DNA from: Sphingobacterium corticibacter
GTDB lineage: Bacteria; Bacteroidota; Bacteroidia; Sphingobacteriales; Sphingobacteriaceae
Direction of reading: 5' to 3'
DNA: 64,000 bases
Assembly (NCBI RefSeq): GCF_003076635.1
Contig: NZ_QDKG01000001.1
Location: 744,001-808,000 of the forward strand
In this document: one piece after another, positions 1-9,100 of the stretch
How the letters are laid out: each line of letters starts with the position of its first letter
Numbering within the stretch: the first letter of the stretch is position 1
Program-made: the position numbers and the translations under genes
The notes under the pieces: model-generated
Seen by the model: only the letters and a program-made list of their open reading frames with translations
Told to the model about the DNA's origin: nothing
Databases searched by the model: none

Positions 1-531
1 CAATACTAGCATGATAGGCATAAAATACTCATCGGCTAGTTTGAGGTCTTGATATTGATCCTCAACGCTACCAATTACAAAAATGTTTTTGTAATTGGAA
101 TAAATACCTATCTCGGTTGGGAATATTTCTTTTAAGATAATGGCGATCAAAAAGCTGAACAAAAGCAAGTAACAGAGAGCAAACAGGAAATAAGAAATAC
201 CGTTTGTCAAATTTAGTATTAGAGCACGTACCACTTTGATAGGGTTGAAGGTGTGTGTTGCCTGATCCATCGCCTTGTCTGCGATCAGTGGTTTTAAGAA
301 CAATTCTGGTTGTCCGAGATGCTCCAACGTATCCAATAGTTTTTCAGTTTCATGAGCTGCATAATTTGATTCTCCTTGAAATGACTCATAGATATGGCTA
401 TTGATTTCCATTACGATCTCTTGCTGAGTGGCACGATCCAATTTTCTAGCAATCCGCCGCACTCTGTTCATGTAGTCTCGGTAGATTCTAGCCGCATTAG
501 GATCTGTAAATGGTACTTCGGTAAAGTTCAT
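1..531 (-). CDS. HAAS/DUF1700-like membrane protein, C-terminus cut by window edge
   Basis: An open frame of 177 codons runs from ATG at 531 to the left edge without a stop, so only the N-terminal part is seen. The first 95 or so residues are soluble and helical, beginning MNFTEVPFTDPNAARIYRDY and containing LDRATQQEIVMEINSHIYES, the style of the HAAS (DUF1700-like) domain that is usually encoded beside PadR regulators. A long hydrophobic segment (about residues 113-132, ISYFLFALCYLLLFSFLIAI) is a membrane span. It starts 6 bp after the stop of the PadR gene, so the two are almost certainly co-transcribed. In such pairs the membrane protein is thought to be a signalling partner or target of PadR; that role is inferred. 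Confidence 0.7.
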   Translation of the reverse strand, partial: MNFTEVPFTDPNAARIYRDYMNRVRRIARKLDRATQQEIVMEINSHIYESFQGESNYAAHETEKLLDTLEHLGQPELFLKPLIADKAMDQATHTFNPIKVVRALILNLTNGISYFLFALCYLLLFSFLIAIILKEIFPTEIGIYSNYKNIFVIGSVEDQYQDLKLADEYFMPIMLVL

Positions 532-537
532 ACGATT

Positions 538-870
538 TTATATTGAGTGAATAATATGGTTTAGATTACTCCAGTAAATAGACATCTCGGCTACCACTTT
601 TTTACCTTCGGACGTAATGCTGTAATACTTTCGCGGAATGCCAGAAGACTGTTCTACCCAATTGGATACCACCAAGTCCTCCGACTTCAATCTGTTCATC
701 AATGGATACAAGGTACCCTCTGCGATCTGAATCGATGTCCTGTTTTTAAGCTCATTGATTAAATCGTAACCATAAAAATCCTTGCCTTGGTTTAGGATTT
801 TTAAAATGATAAACGAAAGCGTGCCTTTCTTTAACTGAGATGACCATTTCAAGACAAAATCTTTATCCAT
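538..870 (-). CDS. PadR-family transcriptional regulator
   Basis: 110-residue winged-helix regulator. The pattern LKKGTLSFIILKILNQG, then FYGYDLINEL, then AEGTLYPLMNRLKSEDLV is the PadR signature (N-terminal helix, recognition helix and wing). The C-terminus is short, as in the PadR-s1 subgroup. It probably represses its own two-gene operon with the downstream HAAS-type protein. A perfect inverted repeat (882-894) and a Bacteroidota -7 box (875-882, minus strand) sit directly upstream, which fits autoregulation. The effector cannot be read from sequence. Confidence 0.9.
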   Translation of the reverse strand: MDKDFVLKWSSQLKKGTLSFIILKILNQGKDFYGYDLINELKNRTSIQIAEGTLYPLMNRLKSEDLVVSNWVEQSSGIPRKYYSITSEGKKVVAEMSIYWSNLNHIIHSI

Positions 871-874
871 AATA

Positions 875-894
875 CAAAGCTATGTAAAATACAT
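875..894 (-). promoter_or_regulatory. PadR promoter -7 box with overlapping operator palindrome
   Basis: Reading the minus strand, TAGCTTTG (875-882) matches the Bacteroidota -7 consensus TAnnTTTG and ends 4 bp before the ATG at 870. Next to it, ATGTAAAATACAT (882-894) is a perfect palindrome with a 3-nt centre, similar in style to PadR operators although the spacing is shorter than the usual ATGT-N8-ACAT. No good -33 TTTG is visible. Confidence 0.5.
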
Positions 895-977
895 TGTATA
901 ACTATGTGTTTGTTTTCTTTTTTATTTTCGTCAAATTCCGCTGTTCGCAGTATCTTCACCTCGATAATGCATAACCC

Positions 978-2096
978 ATGAATAACATAGTATTTAATCC
1001 TATAGCTAACCCGAAACGGCACTTTGAGGTACTCGATGGTTTGAGAGGTATTGCCGCATTGGGCGTGGTGCTATTTCATTTTATGGAAATTGCCGCTCCC
1101 GATTATCGCGATAGCTTTATTCCGCACAGCTATCTTGCGGTAGATTTCTTCTTTTGTTTGTCGGGGTTTGTGCTGGCCTACGCTTATGATGGTCGTTTGT
1201 CCAAAATTGGAAAATGGAATTTTATTAAAAGGCGTTTGATTAGGCTACAACCACTTGTGTTGATCGGAGCTGTGATCGGACTTTTTGCTTTTATATTTGA
1301 TCCATTTAGTGATTTGATCACATCCTTTAGCAGCTGGCAAGTTGTTTTACTTTTCTTGAGCGCCTGTTTTTTGATTCCTTATCCGATCGTGCCACAGCGG
1401 TATAATAATCTTTTTCACCTTAATCCGCCGACCTGGTCGCTTTTTTGGGAGTACATTGCTGGTTTTGTTTATGCGATCTACCTAGCTAAGGCAAGTAAGC
1501 GAATTTTATGGCTTATCGTGACCCTCTCTGCTGGTTTACTTTGCTGGGAGTCATATCGCTCGGGTTATTTGGCGGTAGGATTTGGTGGCGACAATTTTTG
1601 GGCTGGTGGCATTCGTCTTTCGTTTTCATTTACAGCGGGTATTTTGCTATTTCGTACCCATGCTTTGTTTCGTCAACAAGTACCTTTTTGGATGTTGGCG
1701 GCAGCATTAGCTGCGGTATTTTTCATTCCATACTCCGAAATCATCAGTCCGCTTATAGATCCGATTTTGGTAATTTTCTATTTTCCTTTTTTGATAGCCC
1801 TAAGTGCTGGTCAGCAAGTACTATCGCCATTCGTGAAAAGAGCTTGTGCTTGGCTAGGTGATATTTCCTATCCTTTATATGTGATACACTATCCTTTTAT
1901 CTGGATCTTTATGAGTTATGTAGAACAAGAAAATCCTTCTCATAGCGATATGGCTATTATTATTTCTGTAGGAATGCTCTTACTCGTATTTTTGGCTTAC
2001 TTGGTCTTGCGGTTCTTAGATGAACCAATTAGACGATATTTTAGCAAGTGTATTTTGAAAAAGAATGCAATGTCCAACGCTAGAGAGTCATCGTAG
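978..2096 (+). CDS. Acyltransferase 3 family membrane protein (OafA/YrhL type)
   Basis: 372 residues with about ten hydrophobic segments. Family hallmarks are FEVLDGLRGIAALGVVLFHF at residues 17-36 with the conserved Arg and His, SYLAVDFFFCLSGFVLAYAY, PTWSLFWEY and, near the end, LGDISYPLYVIHYPF and DEPIRRYF. Such enzymes O-acylate (often acetylate) sugars of surface polysaccharides, lipids or antibiotics at the inner membrane; the substrate is unknown. It faces, tail to tail and only 5 bp away, a second member of the same family, so the two may be a diverged duplication. It has its own upstream region shared with the divergent PadR gene. Confidence 0.9.
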   Translation: MNNIVFNPIANPKRHFEVLDGLRGIAALGVVLFHFMEIAAPDYRDSFIPHSYLAVDFFFCLSGFVLAYAYDGRLSKIGKWNFIKRRLIRLQPLVLIGAVIGLFAFIFDPFSDLITSFSSWQVVLLFLSACFLIPYPIVPQRYNNLFHLNPPTWSLFWEYIAGFVYAIYLAKASKRILWLIVTLSAGLLCWESYRSGYLAVGFGGDNFWAGGIRLSFSFTAGILLFRTHALFRQQVPFWMLAAALAAVFFIPYSEIISPLIDPILVIFYFPFLIALSAGQQVLSPFVKRACAWLGDISYPLYVIHYPFIWIFMSYVEQENPSHSDMAIIISVGMLLLVFLAYLVLRFLDEPIRRYFSKCILKKNAMSNARESS

Positions 2097-2101
2097 CTTC
2101 C

Positions 2102-3226
2102 TTATTTTACGGCATTAAACTTCCTTCTTAACCATTTGCGTACAGGCTCGTCATACCATTTGAGCGCAGCATAGGATAATGCGATGCTTCCAACAAGAAT
2201 CAATAATGAGATTGGCCAGACGTCGCTTAGCGTTTTCCCTTCATGATCGCTTAACCAAGCAATATATACGTATAATATAGGGAAATGTACGAGGTAAAGT
2301 GGGTAGGAGATATCTCCTAAAAATTTGCAAACCTTTTGCTCAAATGTTGAATGGATCATACCACTCGCTCCAAGATAAACGATCAAAGGAAAAAGCAGGA
2401 TGATGCACAGCGATTCGTACAAACCATTCATCCACACATGATCTGTGCCTCCGATACGAGGCATGAATAATAGGATAGCAATCAACAGGCTGCACCACAG
2501 TAAAGCATGTTTAATGCGAGTTGGTTTGGTAATACGCGACAATAATAAACCCGCAAAGAAAGGGTACATCACGCGAGTAAAGCCGATATACATGTGTTCG
2601 ACGTTTAGCGTCCAACCGCCGACAACATCTCCACGACTTATCGCTAAGTGTACCAACGCCACAGCCGAAAGGAATACTAAAATACCTAAAGCTTTATTCG
2701 AAAGTTTACGAATACCTAACGCATACAAAATATTAGCGATGTATTCGAAGAACAAAGACCAACCTACACTATTTAGTGGATGCATTTCTTGCCATCCACG
2801 GATATCTAAAGAAAGCGGCACAGGTAATATGGTGTAACCGATTACAAGTACCAGCAGCATTTTCCAAATCGGTACGTCGTGAATCAATGGCCATATCGTA
2901 GAATCCGTGCAGTAAAAGGTAATGGCGCCCAATGTCATGCCGAGTACAACCATCGGCTGTAGCCGTTCGATGCGACGGTACATAAAATTGCCGAAGGTCA
3001 TTTTACGCCAACGATCGTCGTAGGCGTAGCCAATCACAAAGCCAGAAAGTAAGAAGAAGAAATCAACAGCTAGATAGCCGTGATTGACCAAAATGTCCAT
3101 AGGTCCTGTGGCGATCGCTTCAGCCAGATGAAACAGAACAACAATGATAGCAGCCACGCCCCGCAAACCATCCAAGATTAGATAATGCGGTTTTGCTGAT
3201 TGGTTATCGTTAAGTAGTGTATTCAT
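2102..3226 (-). CDS. Acyltransferase 3 family membrane protein (OafA/YrhL type), paralogue
   Basis: 374 residues, polytopic. It shows the same signatures as its convergent neighbour: YLILDGLRGVAAIIVVLFHL near the N-terminus, YLAVDFFFLLSGFVIGYAYD, GWSLFFEY, FLGDISYPLYLVHFPILY and DEPVRKWL. The catalytic His and Arg of the first membrane segment are present. The predicted role is transfer of an acyl group to a cell-surface sugar or lipid. The close similarity of motifs and the tail-to-tail arrangement suggest inverted duplication followed by divergence. A near-consensus -7 (TAGTTTTA) lies about 50 bp upstream on the minus strand. Confidence 0.9.
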   Translation of the reverse strand: MNTLLNDNQSAKPHYLILDGLRGVAAIIVVLFHLAEAIATGPMDILVNHGYLAVDFFFLLSGFVIGYAYDDRWRKMTFGNFMYRRIERLQPMVVLGMTLGAITFYCTDSTIWPLIHDVPIWKMLLVLVIGYTILPVPLSLDIRGWQEMHPLNSVGWSLFFEYIANILYALGIRKLSNKALGILVFLSAVALVHLAISRGDVVGGWTLNVEHMYIGFTRVMYPFFAGLLLSRITKPTRIKHALLWCSLLIAILLFMPRIGGTDHVWMNGLYESLCIILLFPLIVYLGASGMIHSTFEQKVCKFLGDISYPLYLVHFPILYVYIAWLSDHEGKTLSDVWPISLLILVGSIALSYAALKWYDEPVRKWLRRKFNAVK

Positions 3227-3468
3227 TATAGGTGGTTACGGTCGGAGATCAACTGTTGATCTGCATCAAGACGTAAAACTAAACAAATGAAACTTGGAAA
3301 ATCATCCAAATAGTATCAAAAGCTTTTGATTTTGATAATCTTATGCACGTTAGCCAAGCTTGATCATATTCTAAATGGAAGTTTTATAGATTTATCGTAT
3401 CTGTCTTTTTTTTAATCAACTCAGCTATTACGGCGATTTAGTAGCAAATTAATACGTATAGTGCTGCG

Positions 3469-3936
3469 TTATATTTGATAATATAAGTGCACTACCAATT
3501 CATATAGTATAAATGTCAGGAAGGTCACACTTATTAATTTAATGTATTTGGCCAAATTAGAATCTTCTGTCCTTAGAATTTGCAAATTATAAAAAGCAGC
3601 GCCTCCACTAATGGCACCACCGATCACGCCTCCACCTAAAAAGATAATCAAAAGGGGCAATAAAGCTACGGTGTACTCGTACCAAGGTAATTTAGCGGCA
3701 ATCCTGTGCTGAACACCATGAACTTCGATTAATGGAATCAGATCTGGATAAGCAGGTTTTGGATACAATCTGATGATTTCTCCTCCTGAAATAGGGATGA
3801 TGAACGGTTTTCCTTCATCCAGAGATCTTTGATATGGCATGCCATCGAACCATAAAGTAGATTTTCCCGTCCAAATAGATGATTCAAATTCCAACTGAGC
3901 ATCGGGAAATTCTGGGAGGTTAAATGCGTATTTCAT
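3469..3936 (-). CDS. Conserved membrane protein of unknown function
   Basis: The likely start is ATG at 3936 (MKYAFNLPEFPDAQLEFESS), giving 155 residues; a longer frame to 3987 adds a hydrophobic stretch that looks non-genuine. The N-terminal half is a soluble beta-rich region (WTGKSTLWFDG, then RLYPKP). The second half contains two hydrophobic spans: VALLPLLIIFLGGGVIGGAI and one at the C-terminus (IKLISVTFLTFILYELVVHL). I recall similar Bacteroidota proteins of unknown function but cannot name a family. No operon partner is evident: flanking gaps are 242 bp and about 280 bp. Confidence 0.65.
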   Translation of the reverse strand: MKYAFNLPEFPDAQLEFESSIWTGKSTLWFDGMPYQRSLDEGKPFIIPISGGEIIRLYPKPAYPDLIPLIEVHGVQHRIAAKLPWYEYTVALLPLLIIFLGGGVIGGAISGGAAFYNLQILRTEDSNLAKYIKLISVTFLTFILYELVVHLYYQI

Positions 3937-4217
3937 AACAATGATTAATGCGTGTAAAATTAAGTGAAAATAATGTTTAGTAGCCATAATCTTCGCCTTC
4001 TTTTTCTATATATTAGAAAAAGCTGAGGTAGTCGTTTGGTTTAGCGATATATCCATCCAGACTGGAAGCAATGAAAAGAGTAAGTTTGCGCATTTCTACT
4101 ATGTTATTTATGGAGTTTTAGTTGGTGTTGAGCAATGATTTACCTCTTTATGACCTCGTTTTTTTGTGTGTAAATTACAACACACGTCTTTACAGCACAA
4201 GTATTCTTTTTAATAGG

Positions 4218-4742
4218 TTAATTCACTGCGTGTTGGTCATAATCAGGAACGATGAGTTTCAATTTGTTCAGAATACTGATCAGTTTTTCTTGATCTCGAG
4301 CTGCCAGAAGTACCTTATCTCCATTGCGAAATTCCAGTTTTACTCCCGGTTGTCCTCCAGCGAGATAGGAGGTTTGCGAATTCATGTCGCGAAATCCAAA
4401 ACCTAAATGCTCTTGGATCGGGCTGTACTTTTCTATTCTAATTTCCTTTAAACGATGCCACCGGTTTAAATCACCAGAAATCAAGGGTATAGTTCTTAGG
4501 TAAAATCCTTCTTCGGTGATCTTTAAGGTGGTGCGCATCCTGCTAAATAAAAATATAGAAATACCTAAGCAAATAGTAAAAATGATCAAATGCACGTCGG
4601 TCAGGGGTTTGTTTCCTAATGGTATACCGTACAGCACTTGCCGCACTACACCATATATAAGCAGAAGATAGGAAATCATCAACAGCAAGATGATGCCCTT
4701 ATAGGGTTTTGTACTTTCTTCAAATAAAATTGGTTGCTCCAT
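4218..4742 (-). CDS. Small membrane protein with PH-like C-terminal domain, unknown function
   Basis: 174 residues. Two hydrophobic spans occupy about residues 16-36 (KGIILLLMISYLLLIYGVV) and 50-66 (VHLIIFTICLGISIFLF). They are followed by a soluble part with alternating strands (TLKITEEGFYLRTIPLI, HRLKEIRIEKYSP, VKLEFRNGDKVLLAARD) and a closing helix (QEKLISILNKLKLI). This resembles the bacterial PH-like layout of membrane proteins such as the YcxB/DUF304 type, which is an inference from pattern only. It stands alone, about 280 bp from the preceding membrane-protein gene. Confidence 0.65.
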   Translation of the reverse strand: MEQPILFEESTKPYKGIILLLMISYLLLIYGVVRQVLYGIPLGNKPLTDVHLIIFTICLGISIFLFSRMRTTLKITEEGFYLRTIPLISGDLNRWHRLKEIRIEKYSPIQEHLGFGFRDMNSQTSYLAGGQPGVKLEFRNGDKVLLAARDQEKLISILNKLKLIVPDYDQHAVN

Positions 4743-5110
4743 GGGTATGTCGTGCCTTCTTACAGAAGAAATGCTCAGTGTGCATTACAAGAGATTCTTC
4801 TAAATAAAGATGCGCAATTATACTGAAAATAGTGTTGATCTCTGAATTAGAGCAGTTGGTTTAAGATAACGTATAGCTTAATTTTAGGTGAAAAATAAAG
4901 CTTCTGCGAGTGATGTGTTGTGCGAACGGATACTAGATATAAATAAAAATAGAACTAAAAAAGCGGGATGAGTTGCCGATTGATCATAAGTGTATGTTAA
5001 GAGAATCGATGGTAAACATATTCTAATTGTAAAAAAGTACGCATGCAAAATGCACATGCTACCTTATCAATAAGAATATGTCGTGGATTTGGTATACAAA
5101 GCGTAATCTA
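4743..5110. other. Intergenic region without recognised gene
   Basis: This is 368 bp of AT-rich DNA between the PH-like membrane protein gene and the small-peptide gene. Frames on both strands are short and carry no recognisable domain. No strong hairpin or convincing -7 box was found. Confidence 0.5.
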
Positions 5111-5302
5111 TTACCATGCTTGATTACCAACCACATCCGGTGCGGTCTCCCATTCTTGTCTTATTTGAGATTGACTATTTAATGGGGTCACTATAGCAGA
5201 TCCTGCGGCTACGCTATGTTCCAAACAAACATGCTCCACGATTATTTCTGGAGACGAATAATACTTTAATAACGTTACGATTTTTCCAGCTTGTTTTTTC
5301 AT
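5111..5302 (-). CDS. Small Bacteroidota peptide with C-terminal AAGSA...W signature
   Basis: 63 residues. The N-terminus is basic (MKKQAGKIVTLLKYYSSPEI). The centre is IIVEHVCLEHSVAAGSAIVT and the tail is acidic and Trp-containing (QEWETAPDV, ending NQAW). I recall very similar short peptides (MKK..., then a PEI/VE motif, then AAGSA.VTP, then a Glu/Trp tail) scattered through Sphingobacterium and Bacteroides genomes, frequently near fimbrillin-type or TonB loci. Their function is unknown and a lipoprotein or secretion signal is not obvious. Here it is solitary, flanked by 368 bp and more than 800 bp of apparently non-coding DNA. Confidence 0.6.
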   Translation of the reverse strand: MKKQAGKIVTLLKYYSSPEIIVEHVCLEHSVAAGSAIVTPLNSQSQIRQEWETAPDVVGNQAW

Positions 5303-6124
5303 TATTCTTTAAATTTAATAATAACAATCGATTTGATGCGTGTTGATTAAGTGTAAGATTAAACTCTGAATTATGAGGTAAAATTAATAAAGTTGGTGCA
5401 TGCGTGATAATATGTAATTTTCTTTTGTAGCGTAAGCGCTACGTAATTAAAGCAGTGTATGCTTGATGGCTTCAAGTGTAATTTTAAGCGAGAGTTGTTT
5501 GTTTGTTAATTATTAATTTTTCTTTTCAGGTTTGTTGGCTTGTTGTTATCCAATTTTTTTAATCGTAGTATGTAGTTAATATCGACATCATCATAATCGA
5601 AATGCATTATTTGATTCATTTATGTCATGTCATCAATTCATGTGGCATGTTGCTATTATGTAGTTTGTATTCATGGAGGTATCTGCATGGGAGTATTGTT
5701 TGCTCGTTTTTTTGATTTTAAGTCTACTGGGAGCAGTGTCTTTAAAAAAAAAATCGTAGACGGTCTACTATTTCAATTGTTTTGTAACATTTATCTTAAT
5801 TCACGGAATAATGACTATTGTGACCTAAAAATGCTACAACAATTTAGTTGCGAAAAATCAATCCTAAAATTTATCAATAGGATATTAAAACTATTTCACA
5901 TAACTCGGAAAACGTTATCGTGATAAAACACTAATTGCTAGTTATTTGTATTATCATACTAAATCTTGCCCTACATTGATTGTAATAATTATCTCCGAAA
6001 CTTGGGGATAGGTGGTGTATAATTCTAATTAGATATAAGCCCTCATTTAGAAAGTTAGCATGGTTTGTGTGTTAAGAATGCTTATATTGCTATCGCAGAG
6101 TTTGCCATAGCAAGTCTGCGATCT
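5303..6124. other. Long AT-rich intergenic region with one short hairpin
   Basis: About 820 bp with no supportable gene. A frame at 5627-5923 (98 codons) has no recognisable domain and atypical composition. The only local structure seen is an inverted repeat GTAGCG-TAAG-CGCTAC at 5427-5442, which is not followed by a T-run. The right end is the leader of the CheB-CheR-kinase gene. Confidence 0.5.
5427..5442. repeat. Short inverted repeat (6-bp stem, 4-nt loop)
   Basis: GTAGCG (5427-5432) and CGCTAC (5437-5442) are exact complements separated by TAAG. This is GC-rich relative to its surroundings. It could be a regulator site or hairpin; nothing distinguishes these. Confidence 0.35.
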
Positions 6125-9100
6125 ATGGGAATGAAGAATAATAACAAGCTGTCCGAAATAAATAACCAGTTTCCTGTGATCGGAGTGGGTGCATCTGCCG
6201 GTGGACTGGAAGCTATCAAAAACATGCTGTCTGCTATACCAGCGTATTCGGGTATGGCATTTATCGTTGTTCAACATCTCTATCCAGAGAAAAATAGCCT
6301 ATTGCCTGATTTGTTGCAAAAGATCACGAATATACCAGTGGTATCAATCACTGAGCATTTGCATATTGAGCGCGATCATATATATGTCATACCACCCGGT
6401 AAGATAGTGACCGTTGCTAACGGTTTGCTTAAACTCAATCCAAGGCCCACCAAAGAAAAATCGAATAAGGCCGTTGATGCATTATTTACTTCAATGGCGT
6501 CTGCTTATGAAGCTAGTTCGGCTGCTGTTTTACTATCGGGCATGGGGATAGATGGTACTGCTGGAATGCGAGCAATCAGAGAACAGGGTGGTTTGACCAT
6601 TGCCCAAGATAACTCTGCCGGTTTCACGGCCATGCCTGGTCATGCGATTGATGCAGATATTGTAGACTTTGTTCTGCCTCCTGAACAAATCGGTAAAAAG
6701 TTAACCGATTATTTTGCCATGTTGCGACAAGGCTGGTCTGCCAATGAACCTATATCTGAATCTGTCGATGAAGAGTCCACTTATCGAAAGATTATGGAGC
6801 TGATGCATCAGCGCAAGGAGGCCGATTTTAGTTTATATAAGCAGACTACTGTTCGTCGGCGTATTGTTCGTCGGATGTTGATGTTGAAAATAGCTGATAT
6901 ATCGGCTTATCTAGCCCACATCGAAGCTCACCCGGTAGAACAGGATTTGTTATTTTACGACTTACTAATTTCGGTAACAGCTTTTTTCAGGGATCCCTAT
7001 TGCTTTGAGTTGTTAATCAAGAAAATTGTACCGCTCATTCTTGAAGGTAAAAAAAATGGAGAACCTATTCGAATTTGGGTAGCAGGCTGTTCTACAGGTC
7101 AAGAGCCCTATTCTATCGCTATTGCTTTGCATGAGTTTTTTGGACAACAATTGCATCAGCAACGTATTCATATTTTTGCAACAGACATTTCCGATAAATC
7201 CATCAAGATAGCGCGAAGTGGTATTTATCATAAAAAAGAATTGGAAGGCGTCAGTGCGGCTAGATTGTCCAAGTATTTTGATAAGAATAAAGATCACTAC
7301 GTTGTTTCAAAGACGATCAGAGATATGTGCGTCTTTGCTGTACACAACTTTTTAAAAGACCCGCCTTTCGCAAAAATGGATTTGATTTCCTGCCGGAATG
7401 TGATGATTTATTTTAAACCATTCTTACAAAAAAAGACTATAGCAATCTTCCATTACGCTTTGCGCGATAAAGGAATTTTGTGGCTTGGCAATTCAGAGAC
7501 TACGGGATCGGCATCTGAATTTTTCAATCCATTACAACGTAAAAGTAAATTTTATACAAGAAAACCTGGAGTCGGTAGGTACATCACTATAATGGGTGGG
7601 GGTAAGCAAACGGCCGTTGAGGAAGAAAATATGACGCTTCGTGGTAAAGAAGTAAAAACAGAAGATTATCAAAGAAGTGCAGATGAAATTGTGTTAGCCA
7701 AGTATGCGCCTCCAGGAGTGATTGTAAACGAGCAGTTTGATATTGTACAATTTCGTGGTGTAACGAGTAAATTTTTAGAACCACCTTCAGGTAAGGCAAC
7801 TTTCAATCTCATGAAAATGGCTAAGGATGGGCTTTCCTTTGAATTACGGAATGCCCTACACAGGGCAAAATCATCCAGTGAATCATTTTCCAAATCCAGT
7901 GTATCCATTAATGGTGGCGAAATGCTGGTCGGCATTGAGGTGATTCCATTGCTTAATACCTTCGATCCGTACTTTTTAGTGCTTTTTAAAGAAGAATTGG
8001 CAATACGACCACATCGTAAGTTGTCATCAAAATCAATAAAAACAGCAGAACAGGAAAGGATTCTACAGTTAGAAAGAGAACTTACGCAAATACGTGAAGA
8101 TATGCGTAACATTACCGAAGCTCAGGAAATTGCCAAAGAAGAATTGCAAAGTTCTAACGAAGAGCTGTTGAGTGGTAGTGAAGAATTGCAAAGCCTCAAC
8201 GAAGAACTTGAAACCAGTAAGGAAGAACTTCAAAGTACTAATGAGGAGTTGCTTACGGTCAATCAGGAACTGTTTGAAAGTAATGAAGAGCTAAATATTA
8301 GCCGCAAATTGGCGGAGGCAACTATTGCTGTATTGCATGAGCCGCTTATCATGTTGAATAGTGATCTCATTATTCAAAGTGTAAACAATGCCTTTTGTAA
8401 AACATTTAGGATTACGCAAGATCAAGCTGTTGGAAAGAGCTTTTATCAGTTGCAGAATGGCGGTTGGAATATTCCGGGTCTGGCCAAAGAATTCACCCGA
8501 ATTCAGCAAAATGATGAGCAAATTATCGAAAAAGAGATCAGTTTTATCTTCCCTACTTTAGGGGAACGCGTGGTTAAATTTAACATACATCCAGTCAAGA
8601 AGGCGAATGGTGAACAATTGATTTTATTAGCATTAGACGATATTACGGAACGTAAGAACGATCTGTTGCAACAAAAAGTGTTTTCAGAAGAACTCCAAAA
8701 GCAGATCGCAGAGAAGGTGAAATTGGAAAGACAAAAAAATGATTTTATCAGTATGGCCTCGCACGAATTGAAAACCCCTGTAACCAGTATAAAGGGTTAT
8801 ACGCAAGCCCTGCATAGGAGGTTTCAAAAGGAAGGCAATAAAGAAGCCGAGGCCTTCTTGGCCAAGATGGATAATCAGATTAATAAATTGACCGCGCTAA
8901 TTGGAGATCTGCTGGATGCTACGAAAGTAACAGCTGGGCAGCTCGAATATAACATTGACCTCTTTGATTTTAATTCTTTGGTCTCCGAAGTGACTGAAGA
9001 AATGCAGCAAACATCTAGAAAACATCAGATCAAGGTCAAGTTAGATACGTCGGTAGAAATATCTGGTGATCGTAATCGCATAGGGCAGGTAATTACCAAT

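Noticed and set aside
5627-5923. Plus-strand frame of 98 codons in the gene-poor region
   Set aside because: No domain, odd composition (Cys/Phe-rich start, then Lys/Asn), no promoter. It looks like a chance frame in AT-rich DNA.
6065-6124. Upstream TTG start for the CheB-CheR-kinase
   Set aside because: The extra 20 residues have no CheB homology; ATG 6125 or 6131 sits a natural distance before the first strand.
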